DNA of 9,372 bases from Bacillota bacterium (GTDB lineage: Bacteria > Bacillota > Clostridia > Clostridiales > Clostridiaceae), in contig JAEXLD010000065.1 of NCBI GenBank assembly GCA_023445445.1, positions 1 through 9,372 on the forward strand. Direction: 5' to 3'. Below, piece by piece: positions 1-5,679 of the stretch (positions within the stretch are counted from its first letter, which is position 1; each line of letters starts with the position of its first letter). A model generated the notes under the pieces. That model had not been told where the DNA came from. It was given only the letters and a program-made list of their open reading frames with translations, and did no database searches. A program made the position numbers and the translations under genes.

Positions 1-576
1 GAAATGGGAGATTCTCACGTTGGTCTTCAAGCAAGACTTATGTCACAAGCTTTAAGAAAGTTAACAGGAACTATACAAAAAACAGGTTGTATAGCTATAT
101 TTATAAACCAATTAAGAGAAAAAGTTGGGGTTATGTTTGGAAATCCTGAAACTACAACAGGAGGAAGAGCATTAAAGTTCTATTCTTCAGTTAGACTTGA
201 TGTTAGAAGAATAGATTCAATAAAACAAGGTGAAAGCGTTGTAGGAAACAGAACAAGAGTTAAGGTAATTAAGAATAAGGTAGCGCCTCCATTTAAACAA
301 GCTGAATTTGATATAATGTATAATGAAGGAATATCAAGAACAGGTAACATAGTAGATGTTGGTGTAAAGGAAGGAATAGTGCAAAAAAGTGGAGCTTGGT
401 TCTCTTATGGTGATATTAGGCTAGGACAAGGAAGAGAAAATGCTAAGCAATATTTAAAGGATAATCCAGAAACTGCACTTGATATAGAAAATCAAATTAG
501 AACTAAATATGAATTACCTATAATGGAAGCTACTACTGCTAAAAATAAGAAAGATAAAGAAAAAGATAAAGAGTAA
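1..576 (+). CDS. recA: RecA recombinase, C-terminal part (5' end outside window)
   Basis: RecA forms ATP-dependent filaments on single-stranded DNA, carries out strand exchange, and stimulates LexA self-cleavage in the SOS response. The reading frame is open from base 1, where codon 1 is Glu preceding MGDSHVGLQARLMSQALRKL, a segment from the middle of the RecA core. The visible 191 residues include the DNA-binding L2 region (GVMFGNPETTTGG, bases about 130-165), the family signature ALKFYSSVR directly after it, then KNKVAPPFKQAEFDI and the C-terminal domain with GAWFSYGDIRLGQGREN and LKDNPETA. The N-terminus and Walker A motif lie upstream of the window, so the Met at base 4 is internal. The C-terminus ends in a short lysine/aspartate/glutamate tail (KNKKDKEKDKE) instead of the strongly acidic tail of the E. 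coli protein. A hairpin terminator follows. Identification is secure. Confidence 0.98.
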   Translation, partial: EMGDSHVGLQARLMSQALRKLTGTIQKTGCIAIFINQLREKVGVMFGNPETTTGGRALKFYSSVRLDVRRIDSIKQGESVVGNRTRVKVIKNKVAPPFKQAEFDIMYNEGISRTGNIVDVGVKEGIVQKSGAWFSYGDIRLGQGRENAKQYLKDNPETALDIENQIRTKYELPIMEATTAKNKKDKEKDKE

Positions 577-741
577 TAAATATATATAATTTGAATATAA
601 TTATATAAATATGATAATAATATAATCGATAGTATAATTTATTATGCTATCGATTTTTTAATTATTTATTCTAATAATTAAAAAATTAATATTAATATCC
701 CTTATTTTAGCATTAATTGTTTATTGTATTATATAAGTAAC
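577..741. other. Intergenic DNA between recA and the rny promoter
   Basis: The non-coding gap between recA and rny totals about 300 bases. Apart from the recA terminator (624-660), the rny promoter (742-770) and a possible leader hairpin (785-827), which are listed separately, it is extremely AT-rich. I see no open frame with a ribosome binding site and no RNA gene in it. Confidence 0.6.
624..660 (+). terminator. Intrinsic terminator of recA
   Basis: A 14-bp stem has arms at 624-637 and 642-655 (core AATCGATAG / CTATCGATT, one G-T pair) and a 4-base loop, and runs into a T stretch at 654-659. It lies 48 bases after the recA stop codon and separates recA from rny. Confidence 0.85.
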
Positions 742-770
742 TTGACATAATTTTAATTTTAATATAAAAT
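742..770 (+). promoter_or_regulatory. SigA-type promoter of rny
   Basis: A perfect -35 box TTGACA (742-747) is followed 17 bases later by TAAAAT (765-770). An overlapping TATAAA at 763-768 is an alternative -10. Transcription would start near 777 and leave a leader of about 100 bases before the rny start codon. Confidence 0.7.
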
Positions 771-784
771 AATAACAAATACTG

Positions 785-827
785 GTTTTATCATATTTCA
801 TATATCAGTTAGATTAAGTATGATACC
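785..827 (+). promoter_or_regulatory. Possible leader hairpin in rny 5' UTR
   Basis: GGT (785-787) and ATCATA (790-795) can pair with TATGAT (819-824) and ACC (825-827), giving a 9-bp stem with a 3-base bulge and a 23-base loop. It lies just after the predicted transcription start. No known riboswitch class is recognised, and chance pairing in AT-rich DNA is possible. Confidence 0.25.
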
Positions 828-863
828 TCTACATTTTCATTTAAGCATAATGTTTATATGAAT

Positions 864-872
864 GGAGGAGGT
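864..872 (+). promoter_or_regulatory. Ribosome binding site deciding the rny start
   Basis: GGAGGAGGT lies 6 bases before the ATG at 879. An in-frame ATG at 858 lies upstream of this site and would place the Shine-Dalgarno sequence inside the coding region, so 879 is chosen as the start. Confidence 0.9.
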
Positions 873-878
873 GTTTTT

Positions 879-2423
879 ATGGAGAAGATTCTTATAGGTA
901 TAATAATTTATATTGTAATATTAATTGTATCAGGTTTATTACTGTATAAAGCTATACAAAGTGCTTCTAAAAAGAAAATAGAAGGCTTGGAAAGAGAAGC
1001 TGAAATCCTTTTAGAAAATGCTAAAAGAGAAGCAGAAGCGACTAAGAAAGAGTCAATATTAGAGGCTAAAGAAGAAGTTCATAAACTTAGAAACGATTTA
1101 GACAGAGATTCAAGAGAAAGAAGAAATGAAATTCAGAGACTTGAAAGAAGAATCATCCAAAGAGAAGAAGCTTTGGATAAAAAATCAGATCTTTTAGAAA
1201 AGAAAGATGAAGCTCTAAATAAAAAATTACAAGAAATCGATGAAATGGAAGCAAATGTACAGGAACTACATTCTAAGAGGAGAGAGGAACTTGAAAGAGT
1301 TGCATCTTTATCTACTGATGAAGCTAGAGAAATCCTATTAGAAGAAGTTAGAAGAGAGATAACTCATGAAACTGCTATTATGATCAAAGATATAGAATCT
1401 AGAGCTAAAGAAGAAGCAGAGAAAAAGGCTAGAGAAATTATAACAACTGCCATCCAAAGATGTGCAGCTGATCATGTATCAGAATCAACAGTACATGTTG
1501 TAGCCCTTCCAAATGATGAAATGAAGGGTAGAATTATAGGTAGAGAAGGTAGAAATATCAGAACTCTTGAAACATTAACAGGAGTTGATTTAATTATAGA
1601 TGATACTCCAGAAGCTGTTATTTTATCAAGTTTTGATCCTATAAGGAGAGAAATAGCTAAAATAGCATTAGAAAAGTTAATTGTGGATGGTAGAATTCAT
1701 CCAGCTAGAATCGAGGAAATGGTAGAAAGAGCTACTAAAGATGTGGAAAATGATATTAAAGAAGAAGGAGAACAAGCAACTCTAGAAACTGGAGTTCATG
1801 GCGTTCATCCTGAAATTATAAAACTACTTGGTAGGCTAAAATATAGAACTAGTTATGGACAAAATGTGTTAAAACATTCCATAGAAGTTTCATATTTAGC
1901 AGGTGTTATGGCGGCAGAATTAGGTTTAGATGTAAGTTTAGCTAAGAGAGCAGGATTATTACACGATATCGGAAAAGTAGCTACTAAAGAAGACGAAGGT
2001 CGTCACGCTGTAATAGGTGGGGACTTAGCAAAGAAATATGGAGAATCACCAGTAGTGGCAAATGCTATTGCAGCTCATCACGGAGATGTAGAAATGTTAA
2101 CTTTAGAGGCTGTGTTAGTTCAAGCAGCTGATGCAATATCAGCAGCAAGACCAGGCGCAAGAAGAGAAACATTAGAGGCATATATTAAGAGGTTAGAAAA
2201 ACTCGAAGAAATTGCGAATTCTTATGAAGGTGTAGAAAAATCATATGCAATTCAAGCTGGTAGAGAGATTAGAATTATGGTTAAACCAGAACATTTAGAT
2301 GATGCTGGATCTGTAGAATTAGCTAGAAGCTTAGCTAAGAATATAGAAGAACAATTAGAATATCCAGGTCAAATTAAAATTAATGTTATTAGAGAAACAA
2401 GAGCAGTAGATTATGCTAAGTAA
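879..2423 (+). CDS. rny: Ribonuclease Y (membrane-anchored endoribonuclease)
   Basis: RNase Y (YmdA/CvfA) is the endonuclease that starts bulk mRNA decay and processing in many Firmicutes and works at the membrane. With the ATG at 879 the protein has 514 residues, close to the usual length of about 515-520. In order: an N-terminal membrane helix (about residues 3-24), a long charged coiled coil (about 25-170, rich in Glu/Lys/Arg), a KH RNA-binding domain with GRIIGREGRN at 217-226, and an HD phosphohydrolase domain with the metal-binding HDIGK motif at 362-366 and a later AAHHGD segment. The C-terminal RNase Y domain is complete and ends INVIRETRAVDYAK. The gene has its own promoter and a strong terminator, so it appears to be transcribed alone. 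In Bacillus the neighbouring ymdB separates it from spoVS; that gene is absent here. Identification is secure. Confidence 0.97.
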   Translation: MEKILIGIIIYIVILIVSGLLLYKAIQSASKKKIEGLEREAEILLENAKREAEATKKESILEAKEEVHKLRNDLDRDSRERRNEIQRLERRIIQREEALDKKSDLLEKKDEALNKKLQEIDEMEANVQELHSKRREELERVASLSTDEAREILLEEVRREITHETAIMIKDIESRAKEEAEKKAREIITTAIQRCAADHVSESTVHVVALPNDEMKGRIIGREGRNIRTLETLTGVDLIIDDTPEAVILSSFDPIRREIAKIALEKLIVDGRIHPARIEEMVERATKDVENDIKEEGEQATLETGVHGVHPEIIKLLGRLKYRTSYGQNVLKHSIEVSYLAGVMAAELGLDVSLAKRAGLLHDIGKVATKEDEGRHAVIGGDLAKKYGESPVVANAIAAHHGDVEMLTLEAVLVQAADAISAARPGARRETLEAYIKRLEKLEEIANSYEGVEKSYAIQAGREIRIMVKPEHLDDAGSVELARSLAKNIEEQLEYPGQIKINVIRETRAVDYAK

Positions 2424-2425
2424 TA

Positions 2426-2466
2426 TAAAGTACATTTTGTGTTAAACAAAATGTACTTTATTTTTT
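2426..2466 (+). terminator. Intrinsic terminator of rny
   Basis: A perfect 15-bp stem with arms at 2426-2440 (TAAAGTACATTTTGT) and 2446-2460 and a 5-base loop is followed at once by six Ts (2461-2466). It starts two bases after the rny stop codon, so readthrough into spoVS should be limited. Confidence 0.93.
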
Positions 2467-2488
2467 CGTAAAAAAATTTCATAATAAA

Positions 2489-2517
2489 GAAGGATTTTAA
2501 AAGAATATATAGAATAT
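2489..2517 (+). promoter_or_regulatory. Candidate SigH promoter of spoVS
   Basis: GAAGGATTT (2489-2497) and ATAGAATAT (2509-2517), separated by 11 bases, match every position of the Bacillus SigH consensus as I remember it (RnAGGAwWW, 11-12 bases, RnnGAATww). Transcription would start near 2523, about 57 bases before the spoVS start codon. spoVS is a known SigH target in B. subtilis, so sequence and context agree. Use in this organism is inferred. Confidence 0.72.
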
Positions 2518-2579
2518 ATAAATAGCAAGAGTAATTTCTTGTAAATTGTAAACGATTTTTATCTAGGAGGTAAATACAA

Positions 2580-2840
2580 GTGGAAGTATTAAAAGTTTCA
2601 ACAAAATCAAATCCTAATTCAGTGGCAGGTGCTTTAGCTGCCATTATTAAAGAAAAAAATATAGTAGAAATCCAAGCAGTAGGAGCAGGTGCTATAAATC
2701 AAGCAGTAAAAGCAATTGCTATAGCAAGAGGCTTCGTTGCCCCTAGCGGAAAAGATATTGTTTGTGTTCCAGCATTCACTGATATAGAAATTGACGGTGA
2801 AGAAAGAACAGCAATAAAACTAATCGTTCAACCAAGATAA
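2580..2840 (+). CDS. spoVS: Stage V sporulation protein S
   Basis: SpoVS is a small, highly conserved Alba-like protein. In Bacillus its loss blocks sporulation at stage V, affecting coat assembly and core dehydration; its biochemical role is not settled. The 86-residue product is full length and nearly canonical: MEVLKVSTKSNPNSVAGALA at the start, then VEIQAVGAGAINQAVKAIAIARG, and a final IDGEERTAIKLIVQPR. The start codon is GTG at 2580, supported by AGGAGGT at 2565-2571 with 8 bases of spacing. It is flanked by the rny terminator and a weaker hairpin of its own, and sits behind a SigH-like promoter, so it is probably a single-gene unit switched on at the onset of sporulation. Proximity to rny is conserved in other spore formers. 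Identification is secure. Confidence 0.97.
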   Translation: MEVLKVSTKSNPNSVAGALAAIIKEKNIVEIQAVGAGAINQAVKAIAIARGFVAPSGKDIVCVPAFTDIEIDGEERTAIKLIVQPR

Positions 2841-2887
2841 TATTTTGTAAGAAATTATTAGTAAGTTAAATTAATTTAGGGGAAAAA

Positions 2888-2920
2888 GAAAAGGACTACA
2901 AATAAGTAGTTCTTTTTCAT
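2888..2920 (+). terminator. Probable terminator of spoVS
   Basis: AAAAGGACTAC (2889-2899) pairs with GTAGTTCTTTT (2906-2916), including a G-T pair, around a 6-base loop. The T run forms part of the 3' arm (2913-2917), so it is weaker than the rny and ptsH terminators. Confidence 0.6.
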
Positions 2921-2947
2921 TATAAATAGAAATTAGTGATTATAGCC

Positions 2948-2976
2948 TTGAAATTTTTTGGAATTACATATATAAT
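2948..2976 (+). promoter_or_regulatory. SigA-type promoter of ptsH
   Basis: TTGAAA (2948-2953), 17 bases, then a perfect TATAAT (2971-2976). The predicted transcription start is near 2983, about 46 bases before the ptsH start codon. Confidence 0.85.
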
Positions 2977-2977
2977 G

Positions 2978-3001
2978 AAATAGTTAAATAGATAACTATT
3001 T
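2978..3001. promoter_or_regulatory. Inverted repeat over the ptsH transcription start
   Basis: Perfect 9-bp arms AAATAGTTA (2978-2986) and TAACTATTT (2993-3001) flank a 6-base spacer. It begins just behind the -10 box and covers the predicted start point, where an operator would sit. It would also form a hairpin at the 5' end of the mRNA, so mRNA stabilisation is an alternative. Confidence 0.4.
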
Positions 3002-3028
3002 TAAAAAATTAGCAAAGAGGTGTGTATA

Positions 3029-3289
3029 ATGGTATCTAAAGAAGTTGTAGTAAACAACGGAACTGGTTTACATGCTAGACCAGCAACTTTATTAGTTAAG
3101 AAAGCTTCATCTTTCAAATCAGATGTAAGCATAGAATTTAACGGTAAGAAAGCTAATGTTAAAAGCTTAATCGGAGTTCTTTCTTTAGGAGTAACTAAAG
3201 GAGCTGCTATAACAGTTTTAGCTAGCGGTGATGATGAAGCTCTAGCAGTTGAAGAAATATCTAACTTAATAGCAAATTTAGAAGATTAA
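3029..3289 (+). CDS. ptsH: HPr, phosphocarrier protein of the sugar phosphotransferase system
   Basis: HPr accepts phosphate from enzyme I on His15 and passes it to sugar-specific EIIA components in the cytoplasm. In Gram-positive bacteria HPr kinase also phosphorylates Ser46, making HPr a co-regulator of CcpA in carbon catabolite repression. The 86-residue product shows both: GTGLHARPA places the active histidine at residue 15 with Arg17 and Pro18, and KSLIGVLSLG places the regulatory serine at 46. The presence of His15 argues against the paralogue Crh. The ATG at 3029 is preceded by AAAGAGGTG (3014-3022); an in-frame GTG at 3020 lies inside that site and is rejected. No enzyme I gene (ptsI) follows; the gene stands alone between its own promoter and a strong terminator. 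Identification is secure. Confidence 0.97.
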   Translation: MVSKEVVVNNGTGLHARPATLLVKKASSFKSDVSIEFNGKKANVKSLIGVLSLGVTKGAAITVLASGDDEALAVEEISNLIANLED

Positions 3290-3290
3290 T

Positions 3291-3318
3291 AAAAAAGTGC
3301 CCTAGGGCACTTTTTTAT
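3291..3318. terminator. Bidirectional terminator between ptsH and the DUF378 gene
   Basis: AAAAAAGTGCC (3291-3301) and GGCACTTTTTT (3306-3316) form a perfect stem with a CTAG loop. The GC core with a T run on one side and an A run on the other makes it work on both strands: for ptsH on the plus strand and for the convergent gene at 3369-3587 on the minus strand. Confidence 0.93.
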
Positions 3319-3368
3319 TTCTTTATTATAAAATTTAATTTTAAAATTATATTAGATTAATTATGTAG

Positions 3369-3587
3369 TTAATGATTAATATCCAAAGGATTGCATTTAA
3401 ACAATAAAACTATTAAATCTATAGCAGCAGCAAAAATTATAATATAAATTAATCTTTGCAAAATTATAGATTTAGCAACTAATATACTAACTAGATTAAT
3501 ACTTAAAATACCAATAAGTCCCCAATTAATTGCACCAATTAAAACTAAAATAAAAGATATCTTGTCTAATAAGTTTATTTTACACAT
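3369..3587 (-). CDS. Small DUF378 family membrane protein (YuzA-like)
   Basis: This 72-residue hydrophobic protein carries the hallmark of the DUF378 family, an N-terminal helix with GAINWGLIG (residues 18-26 here). Two membrane helices are visible, about 10-31 and 44-64, joined by a short segment, with a short polar tail ending NPLDINH. The function of the family is unknown; members are small inner-membrane proteins common in Firmicutes. The ATG complement at 3585-3587 has a good ribosome binding site, GGGGG at 3596-3600 on the minus strand, with 8 bases of spacing. It converges with ptsH, sharing a bidirectional terminator, and is divergent from purB. A perfect palindrome covers its likely -10 box, suggesting tight control. 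Family assignment is fairly confident; no role can be stated. Confidence 0.85.
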   Translation of the reverse strand: MCKINLLDKISFILVLIGAINWGLIGILSINLVSILVAKSIILQRLIYIIIFAAAIDLIVLLFKCNPLDINH

Positions 3588-3608
3588 TAATTATTCCCCC
3601 TATATATA

Positions 3609-3635
3609 ATATTACAATATATTATATTGTAATAA
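3609..3635. promoter_or_regulatory. 27-bp perfect palindrome, probable operator of the DUF378 gene
   Basis: Perfect 12-bp arms ATATTACAATAT (3609-3620) and ATATTGTAATAT (3624-3635) flank a 3-base spacer. On the minus strand the palindrome contains a TATAAT (complement 3621-3626), a likely -10 box about 34 bases before the DUF378 start codon; no clear -35 box is visible. The geometry suits a dimeric repressor. I cannot match it to a named regulator. Confidence 0.55.
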
Positions 3636-3669
3636 TAAAAAAATATAACTTAAAATTTATTATAAAAAG

Positions 3670-3698
3670 CTGAAAATAAAATAGAATTATGCTATAAT
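3670..3698 (+). promoter_or_regulatory. Extended -10 promoter of purB
   Basis: TATAAT (3693-3698) is preceded by TG one base upstream (TGCTATAAT), an extended -10 element. A partial -35, CTGAAA (3670-3675), lies 17 bases upstream. Transcription would start near 3705, about 43 bases before the purB start codon. Confidence 0.7.
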
Positions 3699-3732
3699 AC
3701 GAATGATGAAGTAAAAAGTGAAATATTTATTC

Positions 3733-3738
3733 GGAGGT
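3733..3738 (+). promoter_or_regulatory. Ribosome binding site deciding the purB start
   Basis: GGAGGT lies 9 bases before the ATG at 3748. An in-frame GTG at 3718 lies upstream of this site and lacks a ribosome binding site of its own, so it is rejected. Confidence 0.85.
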
Positions 3739-3747
3739 TTTCAAAGG

Positions 3748-5178
3748 ATGAGAGATTTATATAATTCACCGTTAAACTCAAGATATGCATCAAAGGAAAT
3801 GAGTTACATATTTTCTGATGACATGAAATTTTCAACATGGAGAAAGCTTTGGGTGGCTTTAGCTGAAGGGGAAAGAGAATTAGGCTTAAATATAAGTGAT
3901 GAGCAAATAAATGAATTAAAAGCAAACATATATAATATAAATTATGATGATGCTATTAAAAGAGAAAAAGAAGTTAGACATGACGTAATGAGTCATGTAT
4001 ATGCTTATGGACTTCAATGCCCTAAAGCTAAGGGAATAATACATTTAGGCGCCACAAGCTGTTATGTAGGTGATAACACTGATATTATAATTATGAGAGA
4101 TGGACTATTACTAATTAAGAAGAAAATAGTAACAGTTTTAAATCATTTATCAAATTTTGCAATTAAATATAAGGATATGCCTACTTTAGGATTTACTCAT
4201 TTTCAACCAGCACAATTAACAACTGTAGGTAAAAGAGCAACTCTTTGGATGCAAGATTTATTATTGGATATAGAAAATATAGACTTTTTATTATCAACTT
4301 TAAAATTAAGAGGAGTTAAAGGAACTACAGGAACTCAAGCTAGTTTTATGACTTTATTTGATAATGATGAAGAAAAAGTAAAAGCTCTAGATAAAATAGT
4401 AGCTAATAAAATGGGGTTTGAAAGTAGTTATGGTGTAACAGGGCAAACTTATCCAAGAAAACTAGATTCAATAGTTTTAAATAGATTATCAGAAGTTGCA
4501 CAAAGTGCATATAAATTCAGTAATGATTTAAGATTATTACAAAGCATGAAAGAAATTGAAGAGCCATTTGAAAAAAATCAAATTGGATCATCAGCAATGG
4601 CATATAAGAGAAACCCTATGAGAAGCGAAAGAATGAGTTCATTAGCAAGATATGTTATAGTAAACTCCCTAAACCCTGCAATTACAGCAGCTACTCAATG
4701 GTTTGAAAGAACATTAGATGATTCAGCAAATAAAAGAATTTCAGTGGCAGAAGCCTTTTTAGCATTGGATGGAGTACTTAATTTATATATAAATATAGCA
4801 GAAAATATGGTGGTTTATGAAAAAGTAATAAAAGCCCATGTGAATAACGAACTTCCATTTATGGCTACAGAAAATATTATGATGGAAACTGTAAAAAGAG
4901 GTGGAGATAGACAAGAGCTTCATGAAAAAATAAGAATTCATTCAATGGCAGCGGCTCAAAGAGTAAAAGGGGAAGGGCTAGATAACGATCTTATTGAAAG
5001 AATTATTAAGGATGATAGTTTCAAATTAACTAAAGAAGAAATAATAGATATTATAGATCCTATCAAATTTGTTGGTAGAGCACCTAGTCAAGTTGTTGAA
5101 TTCATAGAGAGCTATATAAAACCAATTATAGAGGATAATAAAGAAGCTTTAGAAATAAAAAGTGAAATAAATGTTTAA
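3748..5178 (+). CDS. purB: Adenylosuccinate lyase, long form resembling the animal enzyme
   Basis: PurB acts twice in purine synthesis: it releases fumarate from SAICAR to give AICAR, and from adenylosuccinate to give AMP. The 476-residue product is a fumarase/aspartase-superfamily enzyme. Visible landmarks are RHDVMSHV near residue 80, HLGATSCYVGDNTD near 105, TLGFTHFQPAQLTTVGKR with a catalytic histidine at 151, and the mobile signature loop QIGSSAMAYKRNPMRSER with the catalytic serine pair at 281-282. Further on come WFERTLDDSANKRI and ELPFMATENIMMETVKRGG. These blocks follow the human ADSL sequence closely, as I remember it, and the length is nearer to that form than to the roughly 430-residue Bacillus enzyme. 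The animal GSSAMPYKRNP is GSSAMAYKRNP here. The gene lies alone, away from any other pur gene, between an extended -10 promoter and a long hairpin terminator. Identification is secure. Confidence 0.97.
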   Translation: MRDLYNSPLNSRYASKEMSYIFSDDMKFSTWRKLWVALAEGERELGLNISDEQINELKANIYNINYDDAIKREKEVRHDVMSHVYAYGLQCPKAKGIIHLGATSCYVGDNTDIIIMRDGLLLIKKKIVTVLNHLSNFAIKYKDMPTLGFTHFQPAQLTTVGKRATLWMQDLLLDIENIDFLLSTLKLRGVKGTTGTQASFMTLFDNDEEKVKALDKIVANKMGFESSYGVTGQTYPRKLDSIVLNRLSEVAQSAYKFSNDLRLLQSMKEIEEPFEKNQIGSSAMAYKRNPMRSERMSSLARYVIVNSLNPAITAATQWFERTLDDSANKRISVAEAFLALDGVLNLYINIAENMVVYEKVIKAHVNNELPFMATENIMMETVKRGGDRQELHEKIRIHSMAAAQRVKGEGLDNDLIERIIKDDSFKLTKEEIIDIIDPIKFVGRAPSQVVEFIESYIKPIIEDNKEALEIKSEINV

Positions 5179-5191
5179 AATATAAAATAAT

Positions 5192-5257
5192 AAAAATATA
5201 ATGTTAGATAACTTATAATCTTAAAGTTAATGGCTAGCATTATATTTTTTGTTTTTT
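5192..5257 (+). terminator. Terminator of purB with a large looped hairpin
   Basis: Arms at 5192-5207 (AAAAATATAATGTTAG) and 5234-5249 pair over 16 bp with one G-T pair. The 26-base loop can form a small inner stem (TAACTT with AAGTTA). A T-rich tail follows to 5257. Confidence 0.8.
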
Positions 5258-5316
5258 GAATAAAATAAGAATAATTGTTAAGAATTAATAGATAGTAATA
5301 TATAGGGAGAAAAGGT

Positions 5317-5484
5317 ATGAAGATTAATAATAGCAATTATCTAAGTAAATGCATTAGTTGTGATGGTACAGGTAGAGTAAAATGTGATTGTGGTGAAGAA
5401 AATTATCCAAATGAAAAGTGTCTAACATGTGGAGGTAATGGGGATTTTGAATGTCCTTTTTGTGAAGGAGAAGGAAAGCTATAA
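5317..5484 (+). CDS. 55-residue cysteine-rich protein with DnaJ-like CxxCxGxG motifs
   Basis: This short frame reads MKINNSNYLSKC, then three CxxCxGxG-type motifs or close relatives: CISCDGTG (residues 12-19), CLTCGGNG (36-43) and CPFCEGEG (47-54), with a CDCG pair between the first two. There are eight cysteines in 55 residues, arranged as in the zinc-binding centre of DnaJ, where four such motifs hold two zinc ions. The start is supported by AGGGAG (5304-5309), 7 bases before the ATG, and a hairpin terminator follows the stop, so it looks like a real gene. There is no J domain, membrane helix or signal peptide. Small proteins of this fold include anti-TRAP (RtpA) of Bacillus, but the length and motif layout differ and I do not claim identity. 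A zinc-binding, protein-interaction role in the cytoplasm is the likely reading. No convincing promoter is visible upstream. Confidence 0.8.
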   Translation: MKINNSNYLSKCISCDGTGRVKCDCGEENYPNEKCLTCGGNGDFECPFCEGEGKL

Positions 5485-5505
5485 TATTATTAATAATTAG
5501 GTGCA

Positions 5506-5539
5506 TAAAGAGGCTTAGTATTAGTCTCTTTACTTTTTT
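5506..5539 (+). terminator. Terminator of the 55-residue Cys-rich gene
   Basis: TAAAGAGGCT (5506-5515) pairs with AGTCTCTTTA (5523-5532), including one G-T pair, around a 7-base loop. It is followed by C and six Ts (5534-5539). It lies 22 bases after the stop codon. Confidence 0.8.
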
Positions 5540-5679
5540 ATAAGAGTATATAGTAAAGCAATTTACAGATATTTAGATTTTAGTATAAAAAATTAATATC
5601 CTAGCTCTTTTTTTCTTTTGTATAGCAAAAATAATATTAATTAATAATATAATAGTATATTAATAATTAAGGAGCTTTC

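Noticed and set aside
858..878. Upstream ATG for RNase Y adding seven residues (MNGGGVF)
   Set aside because: These codons are the Shine-Dalgarno sequence itself; the ATG at 879 gives the usual family length and correct spacing.
2411..2644. Minus-strand open frame of 77 codons
   Set aside because: It covers the rny terminator, the spoVS promoter and the spoVS start; hydrophobic AT-rich composition and no ribosome binding site.
2978..3001. Catabolite-repression (cre) site at ptsH
   Set aside because: The palindrome lacks the central CG and conserved bases of cre sites.
3020..3028. GTG start for HPr adding three residues
   Set aside because: It lies inside the ribosome binding site; starting at 3029 places the active histidine at 15 and the regulatory serine at 46.
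3718..3747. GTG start for PurB adding ten residues
   Set aside because: The added segment contains the GGAGGT site used by the ATG at 3748 and does not resemble the family's N-terminus.
5591..5642. Inverted repeat AATTAATAT ... ATATTAATT before the 415-residue gene
   Set aside because: It consists only of A and T with a 34-base gap; expected by chance here.
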